A stretch of DNA of 49,663 nt from Planctomycetota bacterium (GTDB lineage Bacteria > Planctomycetota > UBA1135 > GCA-002748355). The stretch covers positions 1 through 49,663 of the forward strand of contig JALSSW010000115.1 in the NCBI GenBank assembly GCA_026984035.1. Direction: 5' to 3'. Below are positions 24,627-33,925 of the stretch, piece by piece. A program made the position numbers and the translations under genes. The notes beneath the pieces are model-generated. The model was not told the DNA's origin and ran no database searches. It saw only the letters and a list, made by a program, of their open reading frames with translations. Each line of letters starts with the position of its first letter. Position 1 is the first letter of the stretch.

Positions 24627-25484
24627 ATGAGGCTCTCCCCAACATTCGCCCTTCTCTTGCTCTTCCCCCAAACAGGGACGCAGCCAAGCTCCCGGCCGCC
24701 TCAGAAAAAACAAGAGCAAGAAAATGTTTCCGCCTTTCTTGCCCGACTCGAGGAAACCCTGGTTCGAAAAAACGCGGCAAAGACGCTTAAAAGCTTTGTC
24801 GCCAAAACCCGGGTCACCATCCGCGATCCCAAGGCGAACATCGACATCCAGGCCGAGATCTCCTTCCGTAGCCCCTCTCGACTTCGAACCCTGATCCGGG
24901 AGGGCAAAAAGACCATCCTTCGCGTCTATGATCGGGGGCGTGCCTGGATGCGAACGAATCAGGGCTCCTATTATCTCCAGGGTAAGGAATATGCCCGCGA
25001 CCGCCGCGATCTCCGCCGCGATCTTTCCCTCGCCACTCTAATCCTGCGATTCCTGAAACCTGGAGAAGAACTGGGAAAACTCAAAAACCTCCTCCCCCCA
25101 AAGATCGTCGACCTCCGCTTCGGGCGCAAAGCACAGTTCAAAGCCCTTCTGCTACAAGGCATAGCACCGGCAAAACTGCGTTATCCCCTTGCTCTACGCC
25201 CCAAGTACCGGGGACCGGTTCTGGTCCGCGCCTTCTTTGAGAAAACCAGCCTCAAACCCCTCCAAATCGAGCTGGGTCCTCTGGAGCCCAAAACCGGGAA
25301 ACTCATGGGCCCTCTCGAGCGCTATCGATTCCACAGCCACGCCCTGAAAGACGGACTGGTCATCCCCACCGAACTCTCCCTCCTCAGTCCCGACCCTAAG
25401 GGCAAATACCGTGTTGTCCAAAAAGTTCAGATCCTGGAGTTTACGCTCAACCCCGACCTCCCCAAAAACCTGTTCAAAAAATAA
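24627..25484 (+). CDS. Secreted protein of unknown function, perhaps LolA-like
   Basis: I do not recognise a firm family. The 285-residue product has a short signal peptide (LSPTFALLLLFPQTG) and a Pro/Gln/Lys-rich linker. Residues about 40-180 run KTLKSFVAKTRVTI ... AEISFRSPSRLRTLI ... ILRVYDRGRAWMR, an alternating beta pattern of the type seen in LolA/outer-membrane lipoprotein-sorting folds. The C-terminal part (VPTELSLLSPD region) continues with strands and ends Lys-rich. It starts 9 bp after the glycosyltransferase stop, in the same operon as hisS-nadD, and is convergent with mutL, with 39 bp between. Confidence 0.7.
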   Translation: MRLSPTFALLLLFPQTGTQPSSRPPQKKQEQENVSAFLARLEETLVRKNAAKTLKSFVAKTRVTIRDPKANIDIQAEISFRSPSRLRTLIREGKKTILRVYDRGRAWMRTNQGSYYLQGKEYARDRRDLRRDLSLATLILRFLKPGEELGKLKNLLPPKIVDLRFGRKAQFKALLLQGIAPAKLRYPLALRPKYRGPVLVRAFFEKTSLKPLQIELGPLEPKTGKLMGPLERYRFHSHALKDGLVIPTELSLLSPDPKGKYRVVQKVQILEFTLNPDLPKNLFKK

Positions 25485-25523
25485 GCTCACGAAGAACTTC
25501 CTTGGAAAACCAACCCTCGGTGA

Positions 25524-27329
25524 TTACTTCCGGCGAAACCAGGTCTCCAGCTGCTTGCTTGTGAAATTGAGAACCGTGGGCCTCCCATGGGGACAGTTGT
25601 CGGGATGCTCCAGCTTCGCGGCATCGAGGAGGAGCTGCTGGATCTCTTCGTCCTGAAGCCGATCCCCCGACATGACCGCCGAGCGACAGGCGGCACTGTG
25701 GAAACGCTCCCGAACCTCTTCGAGCTCCTCCGGGGGCCGCCCATCTTTAAGCGTCTCCAGGACATCCTCAAGAAGAGCCTTGGGGTTCACGCGACGGAGA
25801 CAGTGAGGGTAGCCTTCGAGCTTAATCGTCCCACCGCCGAAATCGGAGATATGGAGGCCCAGTTTTTCGAGTGAATCCCGATGGGCCAGGAGGAGTTCGT
25901 GGTCCGCGGGGGCAAGCTCGAGAAGAAGAGGGACGAGGAGGCCTTGGACCGGGACCTCTCCTTCCTTCCAATCTTTGAGCAGTTTCTCGTAAAGAATGCG
26001 CTCATGGAGGGCGTGCTGGTCAATGATCGCAAAACCTTCGTCAGTCTCCAGGAGAATATAAAGGTCCTGGATCACAAGAAAGCGTTTGGCCCGCTGGAAA
26101 AGATGGGAAAGCGGGGCGGAACCCTCCTTGGAGTCTGGACCCGGAGTGAGGGAAGTCGTGGAGGGCTTGGAAACCGGGACCGACTCACGGGCCGGGAGAG
26201 TCCCGAAACTGGAGCCGATGGCTTCGCTCTCTCCAAAAAGGCCCTTGGGAAGGCCCGGGAAACCGGTTGCAGGGCGGAGGGCTTCAGCAACCACAGCGTG
26301 AGTTTCCGCACCGGCTTCCAGGCTTTTGGCTTGCCTCTCTCCAAGACGGTTTCGCCGAGCGCCGAGAGCCTCCAGGATGGCCCGACGAAGAGCGGAGAAC
26401 ACGGGACGGGGTTCGTGGAAACGGACTTCGGTTTTGGTCGGATGGACATTGACATCCACCTTCCCGGGGTCCATTTGCAGATGGAGAAAGGTCACGGGAA
26501 AGCGCCCCCCCATCAGATATTCTCGATAAGCATCCCGGATCGCGAAGGAAAGGCTGCGGTCCTTGATCGGCCGCCCATTCAGAAAAAGAAACTCCTGACT
26601 CCGATCCCGCCGGGCGCCGTCCGGATCAACGACAAATCCACTCACCACGATCCCCCCAGCCTGGTACGAAACTGGATGGCAAAGAGCCTGAACGCTCTTC
26701 CCAAAGAGCTTCCCGATCCGAACGAGAGGATCCTCTCCCGCAAGCAGGTCAAAGGTTTTGGAACCTTCCACCCGAAAACCAACTTCCGGATGGGCAAGGG
26801 CAAGCCTCGTCAAGACCTCAAGGCAGCGGGATTTTTCAGCGGGAGTTGATTTCAAAAAACGTCGGCGCGCAGGAACGTTGTAGAAAAGGTCTCGCACTTC
26901 CACCAGGGTCCCCTCGGGAGAGGCCGCGGGTGCAACATCAAAGACCCTTCCCCCCTCCGCGCGCACGACTGCCCCTTCTTCAGCACCCCGGGCACGGCTC
27001 AAGATCCGAACCCGCGCCACAGATCCGATAGACGCAAGAGCCTCCCCCCGAAACCCAAGGCTGATAATGGCTTCGAGATCCTCCAAGTCTCTGAGCTTGC
27101 TTGTCGCATGGCTGACAAAGGCCAATCCAAGATCTTCTGGACTCATTCCACGTCCATCATCCTGAATCCTGATGAGCTGTTTACCCCCCTCTTCGAGCAC
27201 AATCTCGATCCGAGTCGCTCCCGCATCAATACTATTTTCGACGCACTCCTTGAGGACGGAAAAGGGACGCTCCACCACTTCTCCGGCAGCAATCTGGTTG
27301 ACGACTTCAGGCTTCAGGACCTCGATCAC
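25524..27329 (-). CDS. mutL: DNA mismatch repair protein MutL, endonuclease type
   Basis: The 601-residue product has the GHKL ATPase motifs KECVENSIDAG (27-37), DDGRGM (57-62) and GFRGEAL (92-98), the linker, and a C-terminal dimerisation domain. That domain contains DQHALHERILYE (437-448), the metal-binding DQHAx2Ex4E motif of nicking MutL proteins found in bacteria without MutH, plus ACRSA and CPHGRPT as the other metal-site segments. The start is a GTG at 27329 overlapping the holA stop (GTGA). mutS is not in the window. Confidence 0.96.
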   Translation of the reverse strand: MIEVLKPEVVNQIAAGEVVERPFSVLKECVENSIDAGATRIEIVLEEGGKQLIRIQDDGRGMSPEDLGLAFVSHATSKLRDLEDLEAIISLGFRGEALASIGSVARVRILSRARGAEEGAVVRAEGGRVFDVAPAASPEGTLVEVRDLFYNVPARRRFLKSTPAEKSRCLEVLTRLALAHPEVGFRVEGSKTFDLLAGEDPLVRIGKLFGKSVQALCHPVSYQAGGIVVSGFVVDPDGARRDRSQEFLFLNGRPIKDRSLSFAIRDAYREYLMGGRFPVTFLHLQMDPGKVDVNVHPTKTEVRFHEPRPVFSALRRAILEALGARRNRLGERQAKSLEAGAETHAVVAEALRPATGFPGLPKGLFGESEAIGSSFGTLPARESVPVSKPSTTSLTPGPDSKEGSAPLSHLFQRAKRFLVIQDLYILLETDEGFAIIDQHALHERILYEKLLKDWKEGEVPVQGLLVPLLLELAPADHELLLAHRDSLEKLGLHISDFGGGTIKLEGYPHCLRRVNPKALLEDVLETLKDGRPPEELEEVRERFHSAACRSAVMSGDRLQDEEIQQLLLDAAKLEHPDNCPHGRPTVLNFTSKQLETWFRRK

Positions 27330-28447
27330 TGGAATTCCCCTTCGAGGATCCGCCTCCTCGGTTGCAATAAAACATCCCGGAGCATCTGTTCAAGGAGAAC
27401 GATCGGCTCCTCGCCCATGCTCCGTAATCTCTGCTCAGCCCGCACAAGAGCCGCCTGTATCCTTTCCAAGCTCCGCCGGTCATGCTTGCGAAACCAAGAA
27501 GCAAAGCGTTCTTTAAAATAACCTCCATGCTCCTGGACGACCTCTTCGAAGCTGCGTCCCTCTTCCCGTTGGGATAGGGCTGCAAAGCCCTTCTCAAGTG
27601 TCGAGGAGAGCCAAGCCGTCACCATGGGAAAGACCGCCCCCCCATCCATGCGCTTCCCATCCCGATCCCGCAGTCCCTGAGTCTCCATGGCCCTAAGTGA
27701 ACGGAGTCCACGCACAAGATCCTTTTCGAGGAGGGCTTCAACAAACTCAAATTGCGTCGACTCAAAGGCTGTGGTCAAGATCGACCGCATCTCTCCTGGA
27801 GTCGGATTTTTTGTTTCGACCAAGCCAGCGAGCCGGGTCAGCTCCCCATCCAGAATTCCGAGAGACGGTCCGCAGACCTCCGTCAGATAAAGCGCTGAGT
27901 GGGGGTCCAACTGAAGCCCTTTGCTCCTTCCATGCTCTTGGACCCATTGGACAAGTTCCGAAGCATGGGGAGGTCGGTTCCCAAAGGGGCGATCATAAAG
28001 ACGACGAAACTCAAACCAGGCACTTTCTTTCTTCAACTTCCGGGCAACAGAACTGCGACCATCCAGTCGTTCCGCTTCAAGAATCAGCGAATTACCCAAT
28101 GCCATATGGTCCAAAATGGAAAGAAGGGACTTGCCATACTGGGTCATCCATTTCGAAGCATTGCGCACAATCAGGACCTTGCCTCCCCCAAAGAGGTCCG
28201 ACATCCCCAAGTCCATGAGGAAGTTCTGTACCATTTCCCGATTCAAACTCTCGCGATCCAGACCATCCAGTTCAACCCGGCCCTCTCCCCCGTCCGCCCC
28301 TCCTGGCAGGGTCCTGCGCACCAGGTCCAAGGCTCGCCCTCGAAACCAGGGGTCTTGTCCGAGGATCACAAAAATCTTGGGAAACTCTCCGGACCTTAGG
28401 AGAGCCCGCAAGCGATTCCATTCTTTGAGGGGATTGGGAGCAGCCAC
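27326..28447 (-). CDS. holA: DNA polymerase III delta subunit-like protein
   Basis: The 373-residue product matches HolA, the clamp-loader subunit that opens the beta clamp. Signs are the N-terminal KIFVILGQDPWFRGRAL block (a degenerate AAA+ start in place of Walker A), GGGKVLIVRNASKW (about 94-107), a lid-like segment with CGPSLGILDGELTRLAGL near residue 218, and an all-helical C-terminal domain. The family is poorly conserved, so the call rests on order and length. It overlaps mutL by 4 bases and begins 18 bp before the ubiA stop on the same strand. Confidence 0.82.
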   Translation of the reverse strand: MAAPNPLKEWNRLRALLRSGEFPKIFVILGQDPWFRGRALDLVRRTLPGGADGGEGRVELDGLDRESLNREMVQNFLMDLGMSDLFGGGKVLIVRNASKWMTQYGKSLLSILDHMALGNSLILEAERLDGRSSVARKLKKESAWFEFRRLYDRPFGNRPPHASELVQWVQEHGRSKGLQLDPHSALYLTEVCGPSLGILDGELTRLAGLVETKNPTPGEMRSILTTAFESTQFEFVEALLEKDLVRGLRSLRAMETQGLRDRDGKRMDGGAVFPMVTAWLSSTLEKGFAALSQREEGRSFEEVVQEHGGYFKERFASWFRKHDRRSLERIQAALVRAEQRLRSMGEEPIVLLEQMLRDVLLQPRRRILEGEFQ

Positions 28448-28465
28448 CTTGAAAAACCCATCCTG

Positions 28466-29320
28466 CTAAAGGAGCACATCCAAAAAGGTCAACATGGCGA
28501 GAAGGACACTCACCATTCCATTCATCGTAAAGAATGCAGCCTGTACCTTCGAGAGATCATCCGGACGGACCAGGCGGTGTTCGTACACAAGAAGGAGAGC
28601 GGTGAAGCCCACTCCCAGCCACCAGAACAACCCCAGCCCTGCGACAAAACCCAGGATTAGTAAAAAAAGCACGGTCAAGACATGGAGAAGGGAGGAGATC
28701 CTTAGCGATTTTGGAATGCCAAAACGAGCAGGAATCGACTGGAGGCCAAGCCCGCGATCAAAGCTCTCATCCTGGCAGGAATAGATCACATCAAATCCTG
28801 CAACCCAAGTCAGGACAGCCAAGGCAAGGAGAATGGGGATGGAAATCCCCTCAAGAGAGCCTCGGGAAGCAATCCAAGCCCCAAGTGGAGCAAGGCTCAG
28901 GGCCAAGCCCAGCACCAAATGGCAGGCCCAGGTGAATCGCTTCGTAAAGCTGTATCCAAGAAGCACCCCAAGGACCACCGGGGACAAGCGGAAGGCGAGG
29001 GGGTTTAAGGCATAGGTAACAGCAATGAAAACAAAGGATGAAAGCGCCACGAGGAGGAGAGCAGCCCTGGGAGAAATCTTGCCCGAAGGGATTTCCCGCC
29101 CCCTGGTTCTGGGGTTGGCGGCGTCCAGATCCCGATCCACCCAGCGGTTGAAACCCATCGCAGCCGTGCGGGCGGAAACCGCAGCAAGAACTACGAATAG
29201 AAGAAGCTTGGGGGAGGGCATCCCCTTCTCCGCAATGACAAGGGCAATCAAGGCAAAAGGAAGAGCGAAGACAGAATGTGAAAATTTCACGAGAGAAAGG
29301 TATTCGTGGAGCTTCCCCAT
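28466..29320 (-). CDS. ubiA: UbiA-family prenyltransferase (quinone synthesis)
   Basis: A 284-residue multi-span membrane enzyme that attaches a polyprenyl tail to an aromatic ring. The two Asp-rich sites are NRWVDRDLD (58-66, followed by NPRTRGREIPSG) and DVIYSCQDESFDRG (about 190-203). The close tie to UbiX and UbiE homologues suggests menaquinone; this subgroup is often found in futalosine-pathway bacteria (MqnP role), but no other mqn gene is here to prove it. The ATG at 29320 shares one base with the ubiX stop (TGATG) and has GGAGG upstream; the frame extends further but overlaps ubiX. Confidence 0.92.
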   Translation of the reverse strand: MGKLHEYLSLVKFSHSVFALPFALIALVIAEKGMPSPKLLLFVVLAAVSARTAAMGFNRWVDRDLDAANPRTRGREIPSGKISPRAALLLVALSSFVFIAVTYALNPLAFRLSPVVLGVLLGYSFTKRFTWACHLVLGLALSLAPLGAWIASRGSLEGISIPILLALAVLTWVAGFDVIYSCQDESFDRGLGLQSIPARFGIPKSLRISSLLHVLTVLFLLILGFVAGLGLFWWLGVGFTALLLVYEHRLVRPDDLSKVQAAFFTMNGMVSVLLAMLTFLDVLL

Positions 29321-29970
29321 CAAACGCCCTCCTCCCCAGAATCTTTTTTCAAACCATTCTGGCCAGCCTCTCTTTCGGGGGTCTCCCAATGAGAGAATTC
29401 CTTCGCATCGAAACCCAAGCGATCCAAAATTTTCCCCACGACAAAGTCCACAAGATCCTGAAGGGTTTTTGGGCGGTTGTAGAAACCGGGAGATGCCGGG
29501 AGGAGAATCGCTCCGGCTTTTGCCACCTTGTACATGTTCTCCAGGTGGATCAAATTCAGAGGGGTCTCTCGGGGAACAAGGAGGAGGGTGCGGCCCTCCT
29601 TTAGGGCAACGTCCGCAGCTCTCTCAATCAAACCGATGGAATAGCCATGGGCAATCCTCCCCAAGGTCCCCATCGAACAGGGACAAACCACAACAGCCTC
29701 GATCCCCGCAGATCCACTGCTCGGAGCCGCCTCCACCGCTTTTGGATCATGCAAGACGATCCCCTTGGGATCCGCAAATAGATCCTGAACTCGAAGCTCT
29801 CCCTCGGGAAATTCAAAACCCTCTTCATAGTGAAGCACCCGCCGGGCCGGCTCGGAAACCACAAGCTCAACCACTGCACCTTGCCTTCGCAGCTCATCCA
29901 CTAACCTGAGGCCATAGATGGCCCCCGATGATCCCGTCATCGCCACACAGATCCGGCGTCCCGTCCCCAC
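29320..29970 (-). CDS. ubiX: Flavin prenyltransferase UbiX
   Basis: UbiX makes prenylated FMN for UbiD-type decarboxylases. The 216-residue product has the N-terminal FMN loop ICVAMTGSSGAIYG, CPCSMGTLGRIAHGYS, and VPRETPLNLIHLENM, all standard. I chose the GTG at 29970 because AGGGGTG lies 5 bases upstream and the family begins there; this leaves 10 bp after the ubiE stop. The C-terminus carries about 30 extra polar residues (HWETPEREAGQNG...). No ubiD is in the window. Confidence 0.93.
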   Translation of the reverse strand: MGTGRRICVAMTGSSGAIYGLRLVDELRRQGAVVELVVSEPARRVLHYEEGFEFPEGELRVQDLFADPKGIVLHDPKAVEAAPSSGSAGIEAVVVCPCSMGTLGRIAHGYSIGLIERAADVALKEGRTLLLVPRETPLNLIHLENMYKVAKAGAILLPASPGFYNRPKTLQDLVDFVVGKILDRLGFDAKEFSHWETPEREAGQNGLKKDSGEEGV

Positions 29971-29980
29971 TGCTTCACCC

Positions 29981-30739
29981 CTACTTGCTTTCTGGAACAA
30001 AACCCCAGTATAGACAGGCGATCCCAAAACTCAGGAGCTTGAAACGGCTTCTCTCCAAACCTGCTTCCCCCATCAGAGCAATAAAAGCTTCTCTTTCGGG
30101 AAACTTCATCACACTCTCAGGCAGGTATTTGTAAGCATCGCTCCCCCTCGACCTTGGAGAGAGTAGGGCTCCAATTTTGGGCAAAATCTTTCGAAAGTAC
30201 CAAAGATAGAGAGGACCCAGGACCGGAGTCCTTGGCTTGGAAAACTCCAAAACGAGGACCTTGCCTCCCGGCCGAACGACTCGGGCCATATCCCTCAGCC
30301 CCTGGACGGGGTCTTGAACATTTCGGATTCCAAACGCCACCGTAGCGCAATCAAAGGTATCCGGGGCAAAGGGTAGTCTTTGGGCATCCGCAGCAAAAAA
30401 GCGAACCCGCTCCCCCCCCTTTCGCATCCCACGCTTGTTTTCCCCCCGTTCCAACATCTCAAAGCAAAAATCCCCCCCAAAAACCCGGCAACCAGCTCGA
30501 GCAAAGGAAAAAGCGAGGTCCCCGGTTCCGGAGCAAACATCCAGGACTCGAAGAGCTGAGGCTTTATCTCCCATTCCCTCCAAAGGCATGCCATCTAAAG
30601 CCATGCCCTCTAAAGCAACTGCAACGGTTTTTCGCCTCCATAGCGCATCTACCCCGCCGCTCAGCGTATGATTCAAAAAATCATAGCGGGGAGCGACCTC
30701 CGCGAACATCTTGCGGACCTCCCTCCCCTCGGGCTGCAT
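29981..30739 (-). CDS. ubiE: Ubiquinone/menaquinone methyltransferase UbiE
   Basis: An S-adenosylmethionine-dependent methyltransferase of the last menaquinone step. From the ATG at 30739 (252 residues) it opens with REVRKMFAEVAPRYDFLNHTLSGG. It has motif I VLDVCSGTGDLAF, FGIRNVQDP, and PGGKVLVLEFSKP, then the C-terminal PRSRGSDAYKYLPESV block. The sequence ALEGM-ALDGM-PLEGM, three 15-bp in-frame units, is inserted just before motif I. The start is uncertain: a frame with two more such units runs upstream to the stop of the lipoprotein gene at 30843, so an N-terminally longer form is possible. AAGGA lies 8 bases before the chosen ATG. Confidence 0.92.
   Translation of the reverse strand: MQPEGREVRKMFAEVAPRYDFLNHTLSGGVDALWRRKTVAVALEGMALDGMPLEGMGDKASALRVLDVCSGTGDLAFSFARAGCRVFGGDFCFEMLERGENKRGMRKGGERVRFFAADAQRLPFAPDTFDCATVAFGIRNVQDPVQGLRDMARVVRPGGKVLVLEFSKPRTPVLGPLYLWYFRKILPKIGALLSPRSRGSDAYKYLPESVMKFPEREAFIALMGEAGLERSRFKLLSFGIACLYWGFVPESK
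30572..30616 (-). repeat. Three 15-bp in-frame tandem units inside ubiE
   Basis: Units at 30602-30616, 30587-30601 and 30572-30586 (reading order) are GCTTTAGAGGGCATG, GCTTTAGATGGCATG and CCTTTGGAGGGAATG. They encode ALEGM, ALDGM and PLEGM, in frame, just before the methyltransferase SAM motif. Confidence 0.85.
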
Positions 30740-30751
30740 CCCCAAGTCCTT

Positions 30752-30781
30752 CGGACCCTCCAAAGAGCTTCCCTCCAAAGA
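30752..30781 (-). repeat. Two further 15-bp units just upstream of the ubiE start
   Basis: In reading order TCTTTGGAGGGAAGC (30767-30781) and TCTTTGGAGGGTCCG (30752-30766) share the TTTGGAGGG core with the internal ubiE units. They either encode SLEGS-SLEGP in a longer N-terminus or sit in the leader, where their GGAGG could act as a ribosome site. Confidence 0.75.
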
Positions 30782-30842
30782 GGCGGCTTCCGAAGGGGAA
30801 GGCTTCAACCTCGTTGGTCTCACCCTTCCCCTACCAGGAACC

Positions 30843-33836
30843 CTACTGTCTCCAATAGTGGCACAGGCTTGTAACTCCAGGGACAGCAATCCTGGCCAAA
30901 ACCTGTCCGGTATCCAGCTCAAGGACATCCACCTTGCCCACATCACCCAGTGCAACCAGGAGGTAGCGTGGTGTCGAGCTGATCGCACCTCCAGCTTTAA
31001 TCATCCCCTTCCCGGAATGATCCGCATAGGTCAAGTTGCTGACAAAGGTACTCTGGAGATCAGGAAGAGCCCCAAGGTTGTAGATATCATCAAAAGCGAT
31101 GTCCACAGGATCATTCCCCGACAAGCGGTTGGTCGTGTTTTTTACGCCCCCCAAGGATCCATTCACAGTCCACACTCGCTGCCGAAAGGTCGGAGGAAGA
31201 ATAAACCCACCACCCGACGCATCGATCGGAAGCTGGCCGACAGGGCTTGCCGTAAGCTCCAGGTGAGAGACTACCCCAAATCCGCTGGTGTCCGTATGAG
31301 CCACCCAGATCGCGGAGTTCAAGGAAGTGATGTCCGGTTGGATCGCAGTTGCATTCCTGAACTTGGCTTGGTCTGGTGTGCCAATCACATTGTCAAAACC
31401 GATTCCATTCACTCCATCCGGACCGGATTCAAAAACAGCGACAGAGCCATCTCCGTTCAAAATGTAAGCAAAATAAATCCCGGTTTGCCAGCCAAACTGT
31501 CCCTGCCTGGGAGTCACCGCGACTTCGATCGGCTTGTTGATCCCCCTCAAAATCGTCTTGCGAACCTTGAGATCCCCCCCACCGATAATAGTCATGGAAT
31601 CATCCAAAGAATTCACCACCAAAACATCTTCACCCTCAGGCTGCCAGGCAATCCCCGTAGGACCTCGGCCCACCTTGGCTTCTGAAACAATTTGATGGAA
31701 GGTCAGAGAAGAGGGATCGATGTCAATAAAAGTCACAGTCCCTGAAGAAAAGTTGGTCACAGCAAGCCGTTTGAGGTTGGGGGAGACCGCCATCGAATAA
31801 GGATCCGGAAGTTTGATGGTCTCTAAAACGGTGAAACGATTGCTGTTCACCGCAAGAACCTGCCGCTTGCCCCGATCCAAAACGTAGAGAAAATGCCCAA
31901 TCTGCTGGCGTGAGGTATAAGGGCAAAATGGCGTCGGAGGTTGCGGACTCCCGGGTGGAGGGATCGGCCCGACAAAGACCCCGTTGTAATATCCACCGAA
32001 GATCCCAAACTTCGCAGGATCAGTAGTCAGGGGATCCCCCTTCGTCAAACGATTGATCGGACTCCGAGGACAGGGACCCACCGGGGGATGAACAATGGTA
32101 TTCATGCCCGGAATCTGCCCAGCAAAGTCCGTGCTGGTCGTCATGGTAGGCTCCTCTCCAAAGATCCCATAAGCGGGGTTCGGCGGGGGAATCAGGAGCT
32201 TCGGAGGATTGGGGTGGGGAGCCACCGTAATGGAATTGCCCCAAGCATTTTGCGTTGTCAGAGTAACAGGGTTGACCTGGTTGGTCCGGCTCACATTGGA
32301 GTTGATGTTTTCATTGTTGAACAGTTTGTCCAATGGCTGACCGATCTGGATATCACCCACCTTGCTCACGATGTTCTTATCAAGCAGGAGAGTGGAGAGA
32401 GTCGAAGTCTTCGTGAGAGTCAGCGCCCCCTCCCCACCAGCATCCAGATTCGTTTTCCCCGGCTGGAGAGCAGGATAGACCCCGGGTTGTCCACGGTTAG
32501 GGTTCCGAGGCCAATTACTGTTCGTGATGTCCCCCGTCCCTTGGCCCGCACCATTCATATCGATGACGGACACACCAACCTGATCTCCATTCGCCCTCCC
32601 CACATAAATGGCTTCGGGAGCTACGGGAGCGTTGACAAGCCCAGGCCCATCCCCGGTGGTAAAGTTGGTCGTGACCGTGGTCCCCAATAGGAGGCCTGTG
32701 AGATCATGGCAGGTGTTGTTGGCCTTAATGGTCGTTAAAGTTTTACCCAAGAGCTGGAAGGCAGGCCGAATCACATAAGTCGTTAGGTCACCCGAAGTCT
32801 TGGGATCCGCATAGTAGAGAACGGGGGCGTTCACCCCATTGATGGAAAGGAAAAGGGAGATACTCCCCGTGCGCGGAGTCTTATCGGTTGTCGAGAAGAA
32901 TTCTCCCACATCCCTTGGATTCATGGGCTTCGAAAAGCTTACCTCAATGCTCGTAAGTGGATCGACACCCTTTTCCCCGTTTCCGGGACTGATCGAAACC
33001 TGGTTTGTGTTCACCTTGGTAAACCCAAGAACCTGAGGGACAATGGAATCCGTCCCGACAACGCTGGCTGTGAGGACTTCCTTGGTCAAAGGCTTTCCAC
33101 GGATATCCAAAACAGAGGAGGAAATTTGAACGCGAATCACCTTCCCCGTGGGAAAGGTTTCAAAAGTATCCAAGTCTCCATCCGCATCGGGAATAAAAAC
33201 AAAACTGTCCTTCCCAAGAAGATCCGTATCGTTGTTAAAGCCTGCCGGGAATCCTGAGGCACGGCTATCCACAACCGTATTCACCCCATTCTTTGCCTCA
33301 ACAGCTTTGGTTAGGACAAGGTCAAAACCGGGAGTTGAGAGATTGTCATAGTAGGTCTTCCCATTAATGAAGGCCCGGCCCTTGACAATTTTCTGTTCCT
33401 CCGTGATCGGATCGTATTGAACAACCTGGATGGCCCCTGTCAGGCCTGAATTGATTTGATCTGCAGCACGATCGGAGAGAATGGATTCGATCTTGAGGTA
33501 ATGGCTGAAGCGGATCAAAAGGAACTGATTCCCCGCACTTCCATTCGGTAACCGAGCGGTGGATTCCCATGTTGCCACAGGCAGCACCTTGTTGACCTGA
33601 GTCTGATTGTCTTTCAAGACTTGGGGTGAAGTAATATTGACAATCTTGGTCGAAGGTTGTTTGAAATCATCGAGTTGGGCGATGCGGTAGGGATAGAGTT
33701 GCCCCAACCCGGTCGAAGCCAAGGTAACCTCAAAGGGTCCTTGATTCCCCGGGCCTCCGGGTCCGCCACCACCGCAAGAACTCACGCTGAGAGCCGCAAG
33801 GAGCCCAAGTGTCTGTATCAATACGTTCTTTGTCAT
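30843..33836 (-). CDS. Large lipoprotein with Ig-like domain and predicted beta-propeller
   Basis: The 997-residue product has a lipoprotein signal (LLAALSVSSC, Cys21) and a glycine-rich stretch. Residues about 270-390 look like a bacterial Ig-like (Big_5 type) domain: GVDPLTSIEVSFSKPMN followed by strands to TTNFTTG. Residues about 640-980 look like a YVTN/YncE-type beta-propeller: FLYVLDRGKRQVLAVNSN, MAVSPNLKRLAVTNFSSG, GIAWQPEGEDVLVVNSLDD, each blade a few tens of residues. The end is GVTSLCHYWRQ. It is colinear end to end with the gene at 33926. I chose the ATG at 33836, with GAGG about 7 bases upstream, because the lipobox then falls correctly. The role is unknown; surface ligand binding or attachment is a guess. 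Confidence 0.85.
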   Translation of the reverse strand: MTKNVLIQTLGLLAALSVSSCGGGGPGGPGNQGPFEVTLASTGLGQLYPYRIAQLDDFKQPSTKIVNITSPQVLKDNQTQVNKVLPVATWESTARLPNGSAGNQFLLIRFSHYLKIESILSDRAADQINSGLTGAIQVVQYDPITEEQKIVKGRAFINGKTYYDNLSTPGFDLVLTKAVEAKNGVNTVVDSRASGFPAGFNNDTDLLGKDSFVFIPDADGDLDTFETFPTGKVIRVQISSSVLDIRGKPLTKEVLTASVVGTDSIVPQVLGFTKVNTNQVSISPGNGEKGVDPLTSIEVSFSKPMNPRDVGEFFSTTDKTPRTGSISLFLSINGVNAPVLYYADPKTSGDLTTYVIRPAFQLLGKTLTTIKANNTCHDLTGLLLGTTVTTNFTTGDGPGLVNAPVAPEAIYVGRANGDQVGVSVIDMNGAGQGTGDITNSNWPRNPNRGQPGVYPALQPGKTNLDAGGEGALTLTKTSTLSTLLLDKNIVSKVGDIQIGQPLDKLFNNENINSNVSRTNQVNPVTLTTQNAWGNSITVAPHPNPPKLLIPPPNPAYGIFGEEPTMTTSTDFAGQIPGMNTIVHPPVGPCPRSPINRLTKGDPLTTDPAKFGIFGGYYNGVFVGPIPPPGSPQPPTPFCPYTSRQQIGHFLYVLDRGKRQVLAVNSNRFTVLETIKLPDPYSMAVSPNLKRLAVTNFSSGTVTFIDIDPSSLTFHQIVSEAKVGRGPTGIAWQPEGEDVLVVNSLDDSMTIIGGGDLKVRKTILRGINKPIEVAVTPRQGQFGWQTGIYFAYILNGDGSVAVFESGPDGVNGIGFDNVIGTPDQAKFRNATAIQPDITSLNSAIWVAHTDTSGFGVVSHLELTASPVGQLPIDASGGGFILPPTFRQRVWTVNGSLGGVKNTTNRLSGNDPVDIAFDDIYNLGALPDLQSTFVSNLTYADHSGKGMIKAGGAISSTPRYLLVALGDVGKVDVLELDTGQVLARIAVPGVTSLCHYWRQ

Positions 33837-33862
33837 TACCTTACCTCTAAAAGGAGAACGGC

Positions 33863-33884
33863 TTTCGGCGGAATCGCCGTGAAA
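33863..33884. terminator. Hairpin between the two paralogous lipoprotein genes
   Basis: TTTC-GGCG-GAAT-CGCC-GT-GAAA: an 8-bp stem with a 2-base bulge and a 4-base loop, in the 89-bp gap. There is no clear T-run, so it may be a weak terminator or mark the end of a processed transcript. Confidence 0.35.
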
Positions 33885-33925
33885 AGGTCCGCGGCCAGCA
33901 GACCCATTCCACAACCCTTTCACCC

